NCBI GenBank assembly: GCA_024684155.1
Contig: JAIKXK010000210.1
Location: forward strand, 1 to 9,687
DNA from: Lachnospiraceae bacterium
GTDB taxonomy: Bacteria; Bacillota; Clostridia; Lachnospirales; Lachnospiraceae
DNA: 9,687 nt
Reading direction: 5' to 3'
Of the stretch, positions 1 to 6,194 are shown one piece after another. Positions within the stretch are counted from its first letter, which is position 1; each line of letters starts with the position of its first letter. The notes under the pieces are model-generated. The model was not told the origin of the DNA. It was given only the letters and a program-made list of their open reading frames with translations, and searched no databases. Made by a program: the position numbers and the translations under genes.

Positions 1-1215
1 TTATATGCTTCCTTAGTAGATGGAACAGGACTTGAATTATCCATTGCAAGGAGACTTGTAGAAATTATGTCAGGTGGAATTCAGGCTCATAGTGAGAAGG
101 GAGTGGGAACAGAAATTTTTTTCACAATACCGCAAAAAGTCATAGATAAAACTCCAGCAACACCAATTAGCGTGGAAGGTGATGAATTTCATTTTGTGGC
201 ACCAAGGGCCAGAGTTTTAATTGTAGACGATAACGAAATGAATTTAACTATAGCAAAGGCCCATTTAGAACCAATCAAAGTTCAGGTGGACTTGGCTGTC
301 AATGGCAGAGAGGCGTTAGAGAAAATTAAAGAGAATCGTTATGATCTGGTATATATGGATCATATGATGCCGGAAATGGATGGTATAGAAGCAGTACATA
401 AAATACGAGAACAGGAGGGGGATTATTACAAAAATCTTCCCGTAGTTGCTTTAAGTGCCAATGTCTTAGAAAAGTCAAAGAAGCTATTTAAAGACGAGGG
501 TATGGATGATTTTTTGGAAAAGCCAGTGAAGCCAATGGAATTGATTTCCATGACAAGACGTTGGATTCCAAAAGAGAAAATCGAAAAGACAAAAGAGGCT
601 ACCTTCGATATTAAAAAAGAAACGGACCTTCCTGTGATTGAAGGCATTGATTCTGAGGAAGGAGTAAAATACTCGGGATCAAAAAACAGATGGTTAGAAA
701 TGTTAGCAGATTTCTATCATATTATTGACTTTAAGTATAAAAAGATAGAAGATGATTTGGAAAATGGAGATATAAAATCCTATACCATAGAAGTCCATGC
801 CCTAAAAAATACTGCACGTTTAATAGGTGCCATGGAATTGTCAGAAGAGTTTTACGAATTAGAAAGACTTGGAGATGAAGAAAAGGTAGAGGAGATTCAC
901 TTAAAAACGAAGAATGTATTAGAGCATTTTCTAAGTTATAAAAAAGTATTAGAGCCTTTTGCAATGACGGGACTTGAAGCAACAAAGAATGTGGTATCTA
1001 ATGAGGAAATTATTGAAGTTCTAACTCAAATTAAAGATGCAATGGATGGATTTGATTTAGACGGAGCTGATGCGGGTATGGAAGTATTAAATACCTACAC
1101 GGTTCCAGAGGAATATAAGGAACGAATGAAAAAGTTACGTGCTTTAGTAGCGGATGTTGCTATGGAAGATGTAATAAAAGAAACGACAGCGCTAATAGAA
1201 GAATTAACTAAATAA
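1..1215 (+). CDS. Hybrid sensor histidine kinase, C-terminal part (HATPase end, receiver, Hpt); 5' truncated
   Basis: The reading frame is open from base 1, so the N-terminal sensor, dimerisation domain and most of the ATPase domain lie upstream; 404 codons are visible. Codons 1-44 are the end of a HATPase domain, with a G2-box-like GTGLELSIARRLVEIMSGG and the typical closing GVGTEIFFTIP. Codons about 70-190 are a receiver: LIVDDNE acid pocket, phospho-acceptor Asp in YMDHMMPEMDG (bases 358-360), ALSAN and the Lys of EKPVKP. Codons about 215-320 are a helical Hpt domain with HALKNTARLIGA; its His is at bases 796-798. A further helical tail ends the protein. By family knowledge this is a membrane-associated kinase that passes phosphate His-Asp-His to a separate regulator. 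The response regulator 13 bases downstream is the obvious partner (inference). The first Met at base 67 lies inside the ATPase domain and is not the start. The signal sensed cannot be told. Confidence 0.9.
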   Translation, partial: LYASLVDGTGLELSIARRLVEIMSGGIQAHSEKGVGTEIFFTIPQKVIDKTPATPISVEGDEFHFVAPRARVLIVDDNEMNLTIAKAHLEPIKVQVDLAVNGREALEKIKENRYDLVYMDHMMPEMDGIEAVHKIREQEGDYYKNLPVVALSANVLEKSKKLFKDEGMDDFLEKPVKPMELISMTRRWIPKEKIEKTKEATFDIKKETDLPVIEGIDSEEGVKYSGSKNRWLEMLADFYHIIDFKYKKIEDDLENGDIKSYTIEVHALKNTARLIGAMELSEEFYELERLGDEEKVEEIHLKTKNVLEHFLSYKKVLEPFAMTGLEATKNVVSNEEIIEVLTQIKDAMDGFDLDGADAGMEVLNTYTVPEEYKERMKKLRALVADVAMEDVIKETTALIEELTK

Positions 1216-1228
1216 GAGGTTGAGTGAT

Positions 1229-1990
1229 ATGAGACGTGACAGTATTTTGTTCGTGACAGAGGGAAAGAATTACCTGGACGAATCTATTCGAGATAATTTA
1301 ACAGAAAATGGGTTTAAGGTAGTACAATGTCTACCTGATAAGGAGGCTCTTGAAAAAGCCACTATGAGATCTGCAGAAGCCATGTTTTTATTTGTGGAGG
1401 ATAAATTATTAAATGCTGCAAATAAATTAGAGGCAATAAAGGACATTGTACTGCAGGAGGATTTGCCTTTATTTTTACTGGGGCAAAAGGAGGATGTTCA
1501 AAAGGCTCAGACCTATCTGCCTCCTCATACAGTACAGGAGTCTTTCGTTCGACCGATTGACATCAAGGAAGTGGCCATTCGTGTACGAATGACAGTAGAT
1601 CGATTCTCTGGGGAAGAGAGAAGAAATATTTTAGTGGTAGATGATTCGGGAGCTTATCTTCGAAGCGTAAGAGAGTGGCTCGGAGATCGCTATCAGGTAA
1701 CCCTGGCAAATTCCGGAACCATGGCTATTAAGTCTATGACATTAAAAAAACCGGATTTGATTTTACTAGATTATGAGATGCCAGTGGTGGATGGAAAACA
1801 GGTCTTAGAAATGATTCGTTGGGAACCTGAGTTTTCTGAAATACCGGTTATCTTTTTGACGGGAAAAAATGATAAGCAAAGTATTATGGATGTTATGGGC
1901 CTAAAGCCAAGCGGATATTTATTGAAAACCATGGAACCTATAGAGATTATCCGGGCAGTCGATGATTTTTTTGCAAAACATAGATTTTAA
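1229..1990 (+). CDS. Response regulator with a degenerate N-terminal and an intact C-terminal receiver, no output domain
   Basis: A cytoplasmic protein of 253 residues. I chose ATG 1229 over an in-frame TTG at 1220 because AAGAGG (1214-1219) sits 9 bases before the ATG but abuts the TTG. Residues about 5-125 are receiver-like but worn: the acidic pair after the first strand reads TE, the Lys of the last strand is Arg (SFVRPIDIKEVAIRVR), and an Glu-Asp pair (57-58) stands near the usual phospho-site. Residues about 132-253 form a complete receiver: ILVVDD (D138, D139), phospho-acceptor D181 in LILLDYEMPVVDG, T211 in IFLTGKND and K233 in GYLLKT. There is no DNA-binding, GGDEF or other output domain, so it probably acts by protein contact or as a phosphate relay. 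It lies between a hybrid kinase and a serine acetyltransferase, probably in one transcript. Confidence 0.88.
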   Translation: MRRDSILFVTEGKNYLDESIRDNLTENGFKVVQCLPDKEALEKATMRSAEAMFLFVEDKLLNAANKLEAIKDIVLQEDLPLFLLGQKEDVQKAQTYLPPHTVQESFVRPIDIKEVAIRVRMTVDRFSGEERRNILVVDDSGAYLRSVREWLGDRYQVTLANSGTMAIKSMTLKKPDLILLDYEMPVVDGKQVLEMIRWEPEFSEIPVIFLTGKNDKQSIMDVMGLKPSGYLLKTMEPIEIIRAVDDFFAKHRF

Positions 1991-2002
1991 AAAGGATGAG
2001 AC

Positions 2003-2917
2003 ATGAAGGGATTAGAGAATAAAGAAGTAAATCAAATCGTAGCTGAAATTATTAAAGATTACGATAAGGATAGAGATATTGATAAGATGGCCATTTTTGA
2101 TCAGCCAGATAAAATGGTAATCAAGGAAATTGTGAATAAATTGCTTCGTATTGTTTATCCAGGCTACTATAGAGATAAGGTTTATCGAAGCTATAACATT
2201 CAGGGGAATCTTACGGTATTAATTGAGGATGTGTTATACAACCTTAGTAAGCAGATTGCAATAGTTTTAAAGTACGATTGCAGAGATGGAAAACCGGATG
2301 AGATGAAAATTCAGGAACAGGCCTATTGCCTGACATTGAAATTCTTTTCCCGTATTCCTATGATTCGTGAATATGTAGATACAGATTTAGAGGCTACGTA
2401 TCAGGGAGATCCTGCGGCCTATAACAAGGATGAAATTATTCTTTGCTATCCGGGATTAATGGCGACGACTATTAATCGATTGGCCCATGAATTATTTTTA
2501 TTAGAGATTCCATTAATTCCAAGAATGATGACAGAATATGCGCATTCCAAAACAGGAATTGATATTCATCCAGGAGCAACCATAGGAAAATACTTTTTCA
2601 TTGATCATGGTACTGGCGTTGTAGTTGGTTCTTCCACTGTAATTGGAAACCATGTAAAGGTCTACCAGGGTGTAACCTTAGGTGCTCTTTCTACCAGTGG
2701 TGGACAGGCCCTTCATGGAACAAGACGTCATCCCACTATTGAAGACAATGTTACCATTTATTCAGGAGCTTCTATTTTAGGTGGAGATACTGTAATAGGA
2801 GAAGGTTCTGTTATAGGATCCAATGCCTTTATTACAAAGTCCATTCCGGCAGGCACAAAGGTGACCATTAAGAATCAGGAACTTCAGTTTAAGGATAAGG
2901 ATGGAGTCATCTTTTAA
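2003..2917 (+). CDS. cysE: Serine O-acetyltransferase, long form
   Basis: Transfers acetyl from acetyl-CoA to L-serine to give O-acetylserine, the carbon skeleton for cysteine; cytoplasmic. The protein has 304 residues, longer than the 220-270 of many CysE proteins, with a helical N-terminal region (about 1-180). The C-terminal left-handed beta-helix of hexapeptide repeats runs from about 184 to 287 (GIDIHPGATIG, VIGNHVKVYQGVTLG, VTIYSGASILGG, VIGEGSVIGSNA). The Asp-His pair expected of the active site is D201-H202 in FIDHGTGVVVG; D136 in GDPAA matches the serine-binding Asp of the E. coli enzyme, and H243 lies in RRHPTIED. Start ATG 2003 has AAAGGA (1991-1996) 6 bases upstream. It follows the response regulator by 12 bases. 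No cysK is adjacent, and the C-terminus ends in GVIF, without the terminal Ile many CysE proteins use to bind CysK. The enzyme family is clear; the exact symbol is less so. Confidence 0.88.
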   Translation: MKGLENKEVNQIVAEIIKDYDKDRDIDKMAIFDQPDKMVIKEIVNKLLRIVYPGYYRDKVYRSYNIQGNLTVLIEDVLYNLSKQIAIVLKYDCRDGKPDEMKIQEQAYCLTLKFFSRIPMIREYVDTDLEATYQGDPAAYNKDEIILCYPGLMATTINRLAHELFLLEIPLIPRMMTEYAHSKTGIDIHPGATIGKYFFIDHGTGVVVGSSTVIGNHVKVYQGVTLGALSTSGGQALHGTRRHPTIEDNVTIYSGASILGGDTVIGEGSVIGSNAFITKSIPAGTKVTIKNQELQFKDKDGVIF

Positions 2918-2935
2918 GAGAAGATGTTTCTTCAA
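2908..2935 (+). terminator. Weak candidate intrinsic terminator at the end of the acetyltransferase gene
   Basis: CATCTT (2908-2913) pairs with AAGATG (2921-2926), with one extra T-G wobble and a 5-base loop that contains the stop codon. The T-rich run TTTCTTC follows. The stem is short and AT-rich, so termination may be partial. A strong promoter starts about 40 bases later, which is consistent with an operon boundary here. Confidence 0.35.
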
Positions 2936-2969
2936 TATTGTATCATTTGCTGAGCAACAAAAAATAAAG

Positions 2970-2989
2970 ATTGTTACTTTTGTGACAAT
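2970..2989. promoter_or_regulatory. Candidate Rex operator overlapping the -35 of the pan operon
   Basis: The bases TTGTTACTTTTGTGACAA (2971-2988) form a palindrome with one mismatch, flanked by a further A/T pair. The TTGT-A...T-ACAA half-sites on an 18-base frame match the known site of Rex, the NADH/NAD+-sensing repressor of Gram-positive bacteria (TTGTGA or TTGTTA, six bases, TCACAA or TAACAA). The site covers the -35 hexamer and part of the spacer, where a bound repressor would block RNA polymerase. That Rex is the actual binder is inference; another regulator with a similar dyad is possible. Confidence 0.5.
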
Positions 2990-2999
2990 ATGATATATT
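2971..2999 (+). promoter_or_regulatory. Promoter of the pan-coaBC operon (sigma-A type, extended -10)
   Basis: The -35 is TTGTTA (2971-2976) and the -10 is TATATT (2994-2999), with exactly 17 bases between; TG at 2991-2992 makes it an extended -10. The predicted start is near 3006, giving a leader of about 134 bases before the ATG at 3140. A perfect TATAAT also lies at 3010-3015, but it has no -35 at proper spacing and would start transcription inside the first leader hairpin, so I prefer the upstream one. Confidence 0.72.
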
Positions 3000-3013
3000 C
3001 GTTTAGAAATATA

Positions 3014-3056
3014 ATTGCATCGGATTGTATCGAAAGAACTGTACCGAAGAAGCAAT
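3014..3056 (+). ncRNA. pan RNA motif, copy 1 (leader hairpin with bulged A residues)
   Basis: Hand folding gives ATTGC (3014-3018) with GCAAT (3052-3056), an internal loop, then TCGG (3020-3023) with CCGA (3044-3047). A3043 is bulged on the 3' side. Five positions follow (3024-3028 with 3038-3042, one T-T mismatch), A3029 is bulged on the 5' side, and the end is T-A, C-G closing a GAAA tetraloop (3032-3035). The pan motif is described as a stem interrupted by two highly conserved bulged A residues, found in the 5' leaders of panB or panE operons and thought to regulate them. I recalled that description and did not run a covariance search. Confidence 0.7.
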
Positions 3057-3063
3057 ACAAATA

Positions 3064-3133
3064 ATCTCCCGCTTTGAGTAAGACCAGACGTTCATCTTTT
3101 AGAGAGCGATCAGGCAGTTTGATAACAGGAGGT
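3064..3133 (+). promoter_or_regulatory. Possible Shine-Dalgarno sequestration in the pan leader
   Basis: ATCTCC (3064-3069), between the two hairpins, can pair with GGAGGT (3128-3133), the core of the ribosome site AGGAGG that lies 7 bases before ATG 3140. The pairing has six base pairs, one a U-G wobble, and would enclose the second hairpin. No U-tract terminator is visible between 3116 and 3139, so control at translation start is more likely than attenuation. The helix is short and this is inference. Confidence 0.35.
3082..3115 (+). ncRNA. pan RNA motif, copy 2 (leader hairpin with bulged A residues)
   Basis: Outer pairs are CC (3084-3085) with GG (3113-3114) and GA (3087-3088) with TC (3110-3111), around an A-A mismatch. 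A3109 is bulged on the 3' side. Five pairs follow (3089-3093 with 3104-3108), A3094 is bulged on the 5' side, and T-A, C-G pairs close a short T-rich loop. The primary sequence differs from copy 1, yet bulge sides, spacing and the terminal AUC...GA are the same. This shared design in unlike sequences is the main reason to call both copies pan motifs. Confidence 0.7.
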
Positions 3134-3139
3134 GGTGCC

Positions 3140-3979
3140 ATGAAAATAGGATTTATTGGCGCCGGTAAGGTTGGTTGTTCCCTTGGAAAATATTTTAAGG
3201 ATAAGGGGAAAGATGTTGTGGGTTACTATAGTAAAACACCAGCGTCGTCAAAAACAGCAGCCGAGTTTGTAGGCACGAATTATTTTGAATCTTTGGAGAC
3301 AGTCGTATCAGAAAGCGACTGTCTTTTTTTTACTGTGAATGACGCATCGATTTCTGATGTGTGGAGGGAAGTAAAAAAACTGGATGTTTCCGGAAAGATT
3401 ATTTGTCATTGCAGTGGAGCAAAGTCCGCTTCGGTATTTGAAGGCATTGATGAAGCAGGAGCCTTTGGATTTTCTCTTCATCCCATATCGCCTTTTTCTT
3501 CCAAATTCGATTCATATAAAAATGTAAAAGATGCGTTTTTTACCTTAGAAGGAAATGAGAAAAAGTATTCTGTTATGGAAAACTTTTTAAAGGAATTAGG
3601 ACTAAATGTCACCATTATTTCGGGAGAAGATAAGGTGAAGTATCATAGCGCCTGTGTATTTGCATCAAATCTTGTGGTGGGTCTTTTAGATGATGCTATG
3701 GGAATCCTGGAAGAAACGGGATTTTCAAAAGAGGATGCAAAAAATGCTCTGGCTCCCCTTATTTTACAAAACGTACATAGCATTTTGGAAAAGGGAACCA
3801 CAGAGGCATTAACCGGACCTATGGAGCGATGTGATACGGAAACCGTAAAGGCTCATCTGGATGCATTAGAGGGAAATAAAAAGGAAGTTTATAAAACACT
3901 TTCAAAGGATTTGCTTCGTATTTCAAAGGAAAAGCATAAGGAAAAAGATTTTTTAAATATGGAGAATTTATTAAATTAA
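3140..3979 (+). CDS. panG: Rossmann/DUF2520 protein, probable PanG-type ketopantoate reductase
   Basis: Likely reduces 2-dehydropantoate to pantoate with NAD(P)H, the step between PanB and PanC. The protein has 279 residues. An N-terminal Rossmann fold opens with MKIGFIGAGKVGCSLG; the C-terminal helical domain (about 150-260) carries DUF2520-type signatures: FSLHPISPF (111-119), KVKYHSACVFASN (165-177) and EALTGPMERCDTETVKAHL (222-240). Start ATG 3140 has AGGAGG (3127-3132) 7 bases upstream and begins right at the Rossmann strand; an in-frame TTG at 3074 would place 22 non-conserved residues inside the structured leader. It is first in an operon with panB, panC and panD, and no classical panE is seen. 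A protein of this type, PanG, was shown to be the ketopantoate reductase of Francisella, with homologues in Enterococcus faecalis and Clostridioides difficile. The fold and context are firm; the exact activity is inferred. Confidence 0.75.
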   Translation: MKIGFIGAGKVGCSLGKYFKDKGKDVVGYYSKTPASSKTAAEFVGTNYFESLETVVSESDCLFFTVNDASISDVWREVKKLDVSGKIICHCSGAKSASVFEGIDEAGAFGFSLHPISPFSSKFDSYKNVKDAFFTLEGNEKKYSVMENFLKELGLNVTIISGEDKVKYHSACVFASNLVVGLLDDAMGILEETGFSKEDAKNALAPLILQNVHSILEKGTTEALTGPMERCDTETVKAHLDALEGNKKEVYKTLSKDLLRISKEKHKEKDFLNMENLLN

Positions 3980-3991
3980 AGGAGCACTACA

Positions 3992-4822
3992 ATGAGTAAG
4001 AGAACAGTAACAACATTACAAAAGCAGAAAGAAGAAGGTATTAAAATTTCTATGGTGACCGCTTATGACTATACTACGGCAACACTTGTAGAAGCTTCCG
4101 ATATTGATATGGTTTTGGTAGGGGATTCTTTGGGAATGACCATGCTAGGTTATGACGACACCTTATCTGTAACCATGGAAGATATGATTCACCATTCAGC
4201 AGCAGTATCTCGTGGATTAAACAATACCTTTTTAGTAACGGATATGCCGTTTTTGTCTTATCAAACTTCTGTTTATGATGCAGTAGTAAATGCAGGAAGA
4301 TTAATAAAAGAAGGACATGCTCAGGCAGTAAAATTAGAAGGTGGAGTAAAGGTAAAGGAACAAATTCGCGCTATTGTAGATGCAGATATTCCAGTTTGTG
4401 CCCACATTGGATTAACTCCCCAGTCAGTAAATGCCTTTGGTGGATTTAAGGTCCAGGGAAAAGATGAGGCAAAGGCAAAACAGCTCATTGAAGATGCAAG
4501 AGCAGTCCAGGAAGCAGGTGCCTTTATGGTAGTATTAGAATGTGTACCAGCAAAGCTTGCAGAGATGATTTCAAAGGAACTTACCATTCCTACCATTGGA
4601 ATTGGTGCAGGAGCTGGATGTGATGGTCAGGTGCTTGTATACCAGGATCTTTTAGACATGTATGAAAAGATGAAACCAAAATTTGTAAAACATTTTGCTC
4701 ATGTAGGTGATGAAATGAAGGCTGGATTTAAGGCTTATGATGCGGAAGTAAAGGCAGGTACCTATCCGGCAGAGGAACACACATTTAAAATTTCTGATGA
4801 AGTACTAGGACGTTTGTACTAA
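3992..4822 (+). CDS. panB: 3-methyl-2-oxobutanoate hydroxymethyltransferase (ketopantoate hydroxymethyltransferase)
   Basis: Adds a hydroxymethyl group from 5,10-methylenetetrahydrofolate to 2-oxoisovalerate, giving 2-dehydropantoate, the first committed step of pantothenate synthesis; cytoplasmic. The 276 residues cover the full family length. Metal ligands D45 (VLVGDSLGM) and D84 (LVTDMPF), substrate-site K114 and E116 (AVKLEGG), catalytic E183 (VLECVP) and the GIGAGAGCDGQVLV loop are all present. The gene starts 12 bases after panG, with AAAGGAG (3978-3984) overlapping the end of the panG stop codon and 7 bases before the ATG, so the two are probably translated from one message. Confidence 0.97.
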   Translation: MSKRTVTTLQKQKEEGIKISMVTAYDYTTATLVEASDIDMVLVGDSLGMTMLGYDDTLSVTMEDMIHHSAAVSRGLNNTFLVTDMPFLSYQTSVYDAVVNAGRLIKEGHAQAVKLEGGVKVKEQIRAIVDADIPVCAHIGLTPQSVNAFGGFKVQGKDEAKAKQLIEDARAVQEAGAFMVVLECVPAKLAEMISKELTIPTIGIGAGAGCDGQVLVYQDLLDMYEKMKPKFVKHFAHVGDEMKAGFKAYDAEVKAGTYPAEEHTFKISDEVLGRLY

Positions 4823-4884
4823 TAAATCCTATTAGAGTAAAGTTTAAAATATGAAGGTAACAGGAAAGAGGTTAGAAGAAACAG

Positions 4885-5733
4885 ATGTTAGTTGCAGAAA
4901 AAATTGCAGATGTAAAAGCAAATGTAAAGAATTGGAAAAAAGAGGGAAAAACCATTGGCTTGGTGCCAACTATGGGTTACTTACATGAAGGTCATGCATC
5001 TTTGATTAAAAGAGCAAGAGAGGAAAATGATATTGTTATTGTTTCAGATTTTGTAAATCCAATTCAGTTTGGACCAAAGGAAGATTTAGCCACTTATCCA
5101 AGGGATTTTGATGCAGACTGCAAATTATGTGAGTCCTTAGGAACTGATTTGATTTTCCATCCAGAACCATCAGAAATGTATGAAGATAATTTCTGTTCTT
5201 ATGTAGGAGTTAATACTTTATCTGAAAATTTATGTGGAAAGAGTCGCCCAATTCACTTCAATGGTGTTTGCACAGTAGTGACAAAGCTCTTTATGATTTC
5301 AGAAGCAAATCGCGCTTACTTTGGACAAAAGGATGCTCAGCAGCTTGCTATTGTTACACGTATGGTTCGTGATTTAAATTACAATATTGAGATTATTGGA
5401 TGTCCAATTATTCGTGAGGAGGATGGACTTGCAAAATCATCAAGAAACACCTATCTTAATCCAGAGGAGAGAAAAGCTGCATTAATTTTACACAAAGCTT
5501 TGACTCGGGGTGAGGAAATGGTGCGTGGTGGTGAAAAAGATGCCGCAAAGGTAAAGGCAGAAATTACATCTATCATCGAATCAGAACCAAAGGCTAAAAT
5601 TGATTATGTAGAAATTGTAGACTGGAATCAGTTACAGCCAATTGAGAAGATTAATCAGGAAATTTTATGTGCCATTGCTGTTTATATTGGAAAGGTACGT
5701 TTAATTGATAACTTTATTGTGACAGAAAAATAA
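4885..5733 (+). CDS. panC: Pantothenate synthetase (pantoate--beta-alanine ligase)
   Basis: Joins pantoate and beta-alanine with ATP through a pantoyl-adenylate intermediate. The protein has 282 residues, the normal length. The HxGH-type nucleotide-binding motif HEGH is at 34-37 after PTMGYL; VNPIQFGPKEDLATYPRD, FGQKDAQQ (146-153) and the KSSRN motif (184-188, the KMSKS equivalent) follow. It lies 62 bases after panB, the widest gap in the operon, with no terminator-like hairpin between. The ribosome site is weaker than those of its neighbours: AGAAG lies close to the ATG, and the better AAAGAGG (4865-4871) is 13 bases away. It may therefore be translated less efficiently than panB and panD (inference). 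Confidence 0.97.
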   Translation: MLVAEKIADVKANVKNWKKEGKTIGLVPTMGYLHEGHASLIKRAREENDIVIVSDFVNPIQFGPKEDLATYPRDFDADCKLCESLGTDLIFHPEPSEMYEDNFCSYVGVNTLSENLCGKSRPIHFNGVCTVVTKLFMISEANRAYFGQKDAQQLAIVTRMVRDLNYNIEIIGCPIIREEDGLAKSSRNTYLNPEERKAALILHKALTRGEEMVRGGEKDAAKVKAEITSIIESEPKAKIDYVEIVDWNQLQPIEKINQEILCAIAVYIGKVRLIDNFIVTEK

Positions 5734-5768
5734 TGTAATTATTGCAAAACTCATAAAGGAGATATGTC

Positions 5769-6158
5769 ATGCAGTTAGAAATGCTAAAAGGAAAAATTCA
5801 CAGAGCTGTTGTAAAACAGGCGGAGCTTGATTATGTGGGAAGTATTACCATTGACTCAAAGCTCTTAGAGGCAGCTGGTATTTTAGAATATGAAAAAGTA
5901 GCAGTTGTGGATGTGGAAAATGGAAAACGTTTAGAGACTTATACCATTGCAGGTGAACCTGGTAGTGGAATGATTTGTCTAAATGGTGCTGCAGCACATT
6001 GCGTTGATGTGGGAGATCATGTCATTATTATGTGCTATGCAACCTTGGATGAGAAAGAAGCAAAGACTCATAAACCTAAGGTGGTTTTTGTAGATGAAAA
6101 TAACCATATTGCCAGAAAGACCAACTATGAAAAACATGGTCGTCTTGCCGATATGTAG
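5769..6158 (+). CDS. panD: Aspartate 1-decarboxylase proenzyme
   Basis: Decarboxylates L-aspartate to beta-alanine, the second substrate of PanC. It is a pyruvoyl enzyme made as an inactive chain that cleaves itself between G24 and S25, here in YVGSITID; the new N-terminal Ser becomes the pyruvoyl cofactor. The 129 residues match the family, with LKGKIHRAVV at the start, Y58-like TYTIAGEPGSG and the conserved NGAAAH block (72-77). AAAGGAG (5755-5761) lies 7 bases before the ATG. It sits 35 bases after panC. No separate PanM/PanZ maturation factor is visible, which is usual for Firmicutes. Confidence 0.96.
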   Translation: MQLEMLKGKIHRAVVKQAELDYVGSITIDSKLLEAAGILEYEKVAVVDVENGKRLETYTIAGEPGSGMICLNGAAAHCVDVGDHVIIMCYATLDEKEAKTHKPKVVFVDENNHIARKTNYEKHGRLADM

Positions 6159-6194
6159 GTGTTTGGAAGGGCGTTATAGATAAAGGAAACGATT

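Noticed and set aside
426..985. Minus-strand reading frames opposite the histidine kinase
   Set aside because: They have no family-like sequence and mirror well-conserved receiver and Hpt coding on the + strand.
3010..3015. Perfect TATAAT as the -10 of the pan operon
   Set aside because: It has no -35 at 16-18 bases and its start would fall inside the first hairpin; the 2971-2999 promoter is better.
3019..3050. Three short repeats resembling GTATCGAA (near 3017, 3027 and 3041) as direct-repeat operators
   Set aside because: They are imperfect and are better explained as paired strands and the loop of the first leader hairpin.
3074..3139. In-frame TTG start giving a 22-residue N-terminal extension to the PanG-like protein
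   Set aside because: The extension lies in the structured leader, has no good ribosome site, and precedes a Rossmann start with a perfect AGGAGG before ATG 3140.
4851..4985. Small cysteine-rich reading frame starting at ATG 4851 and overlapping the panC start
   Set aside because: It has no ribosome site and its cysteines come from reading panC codons in another frame.
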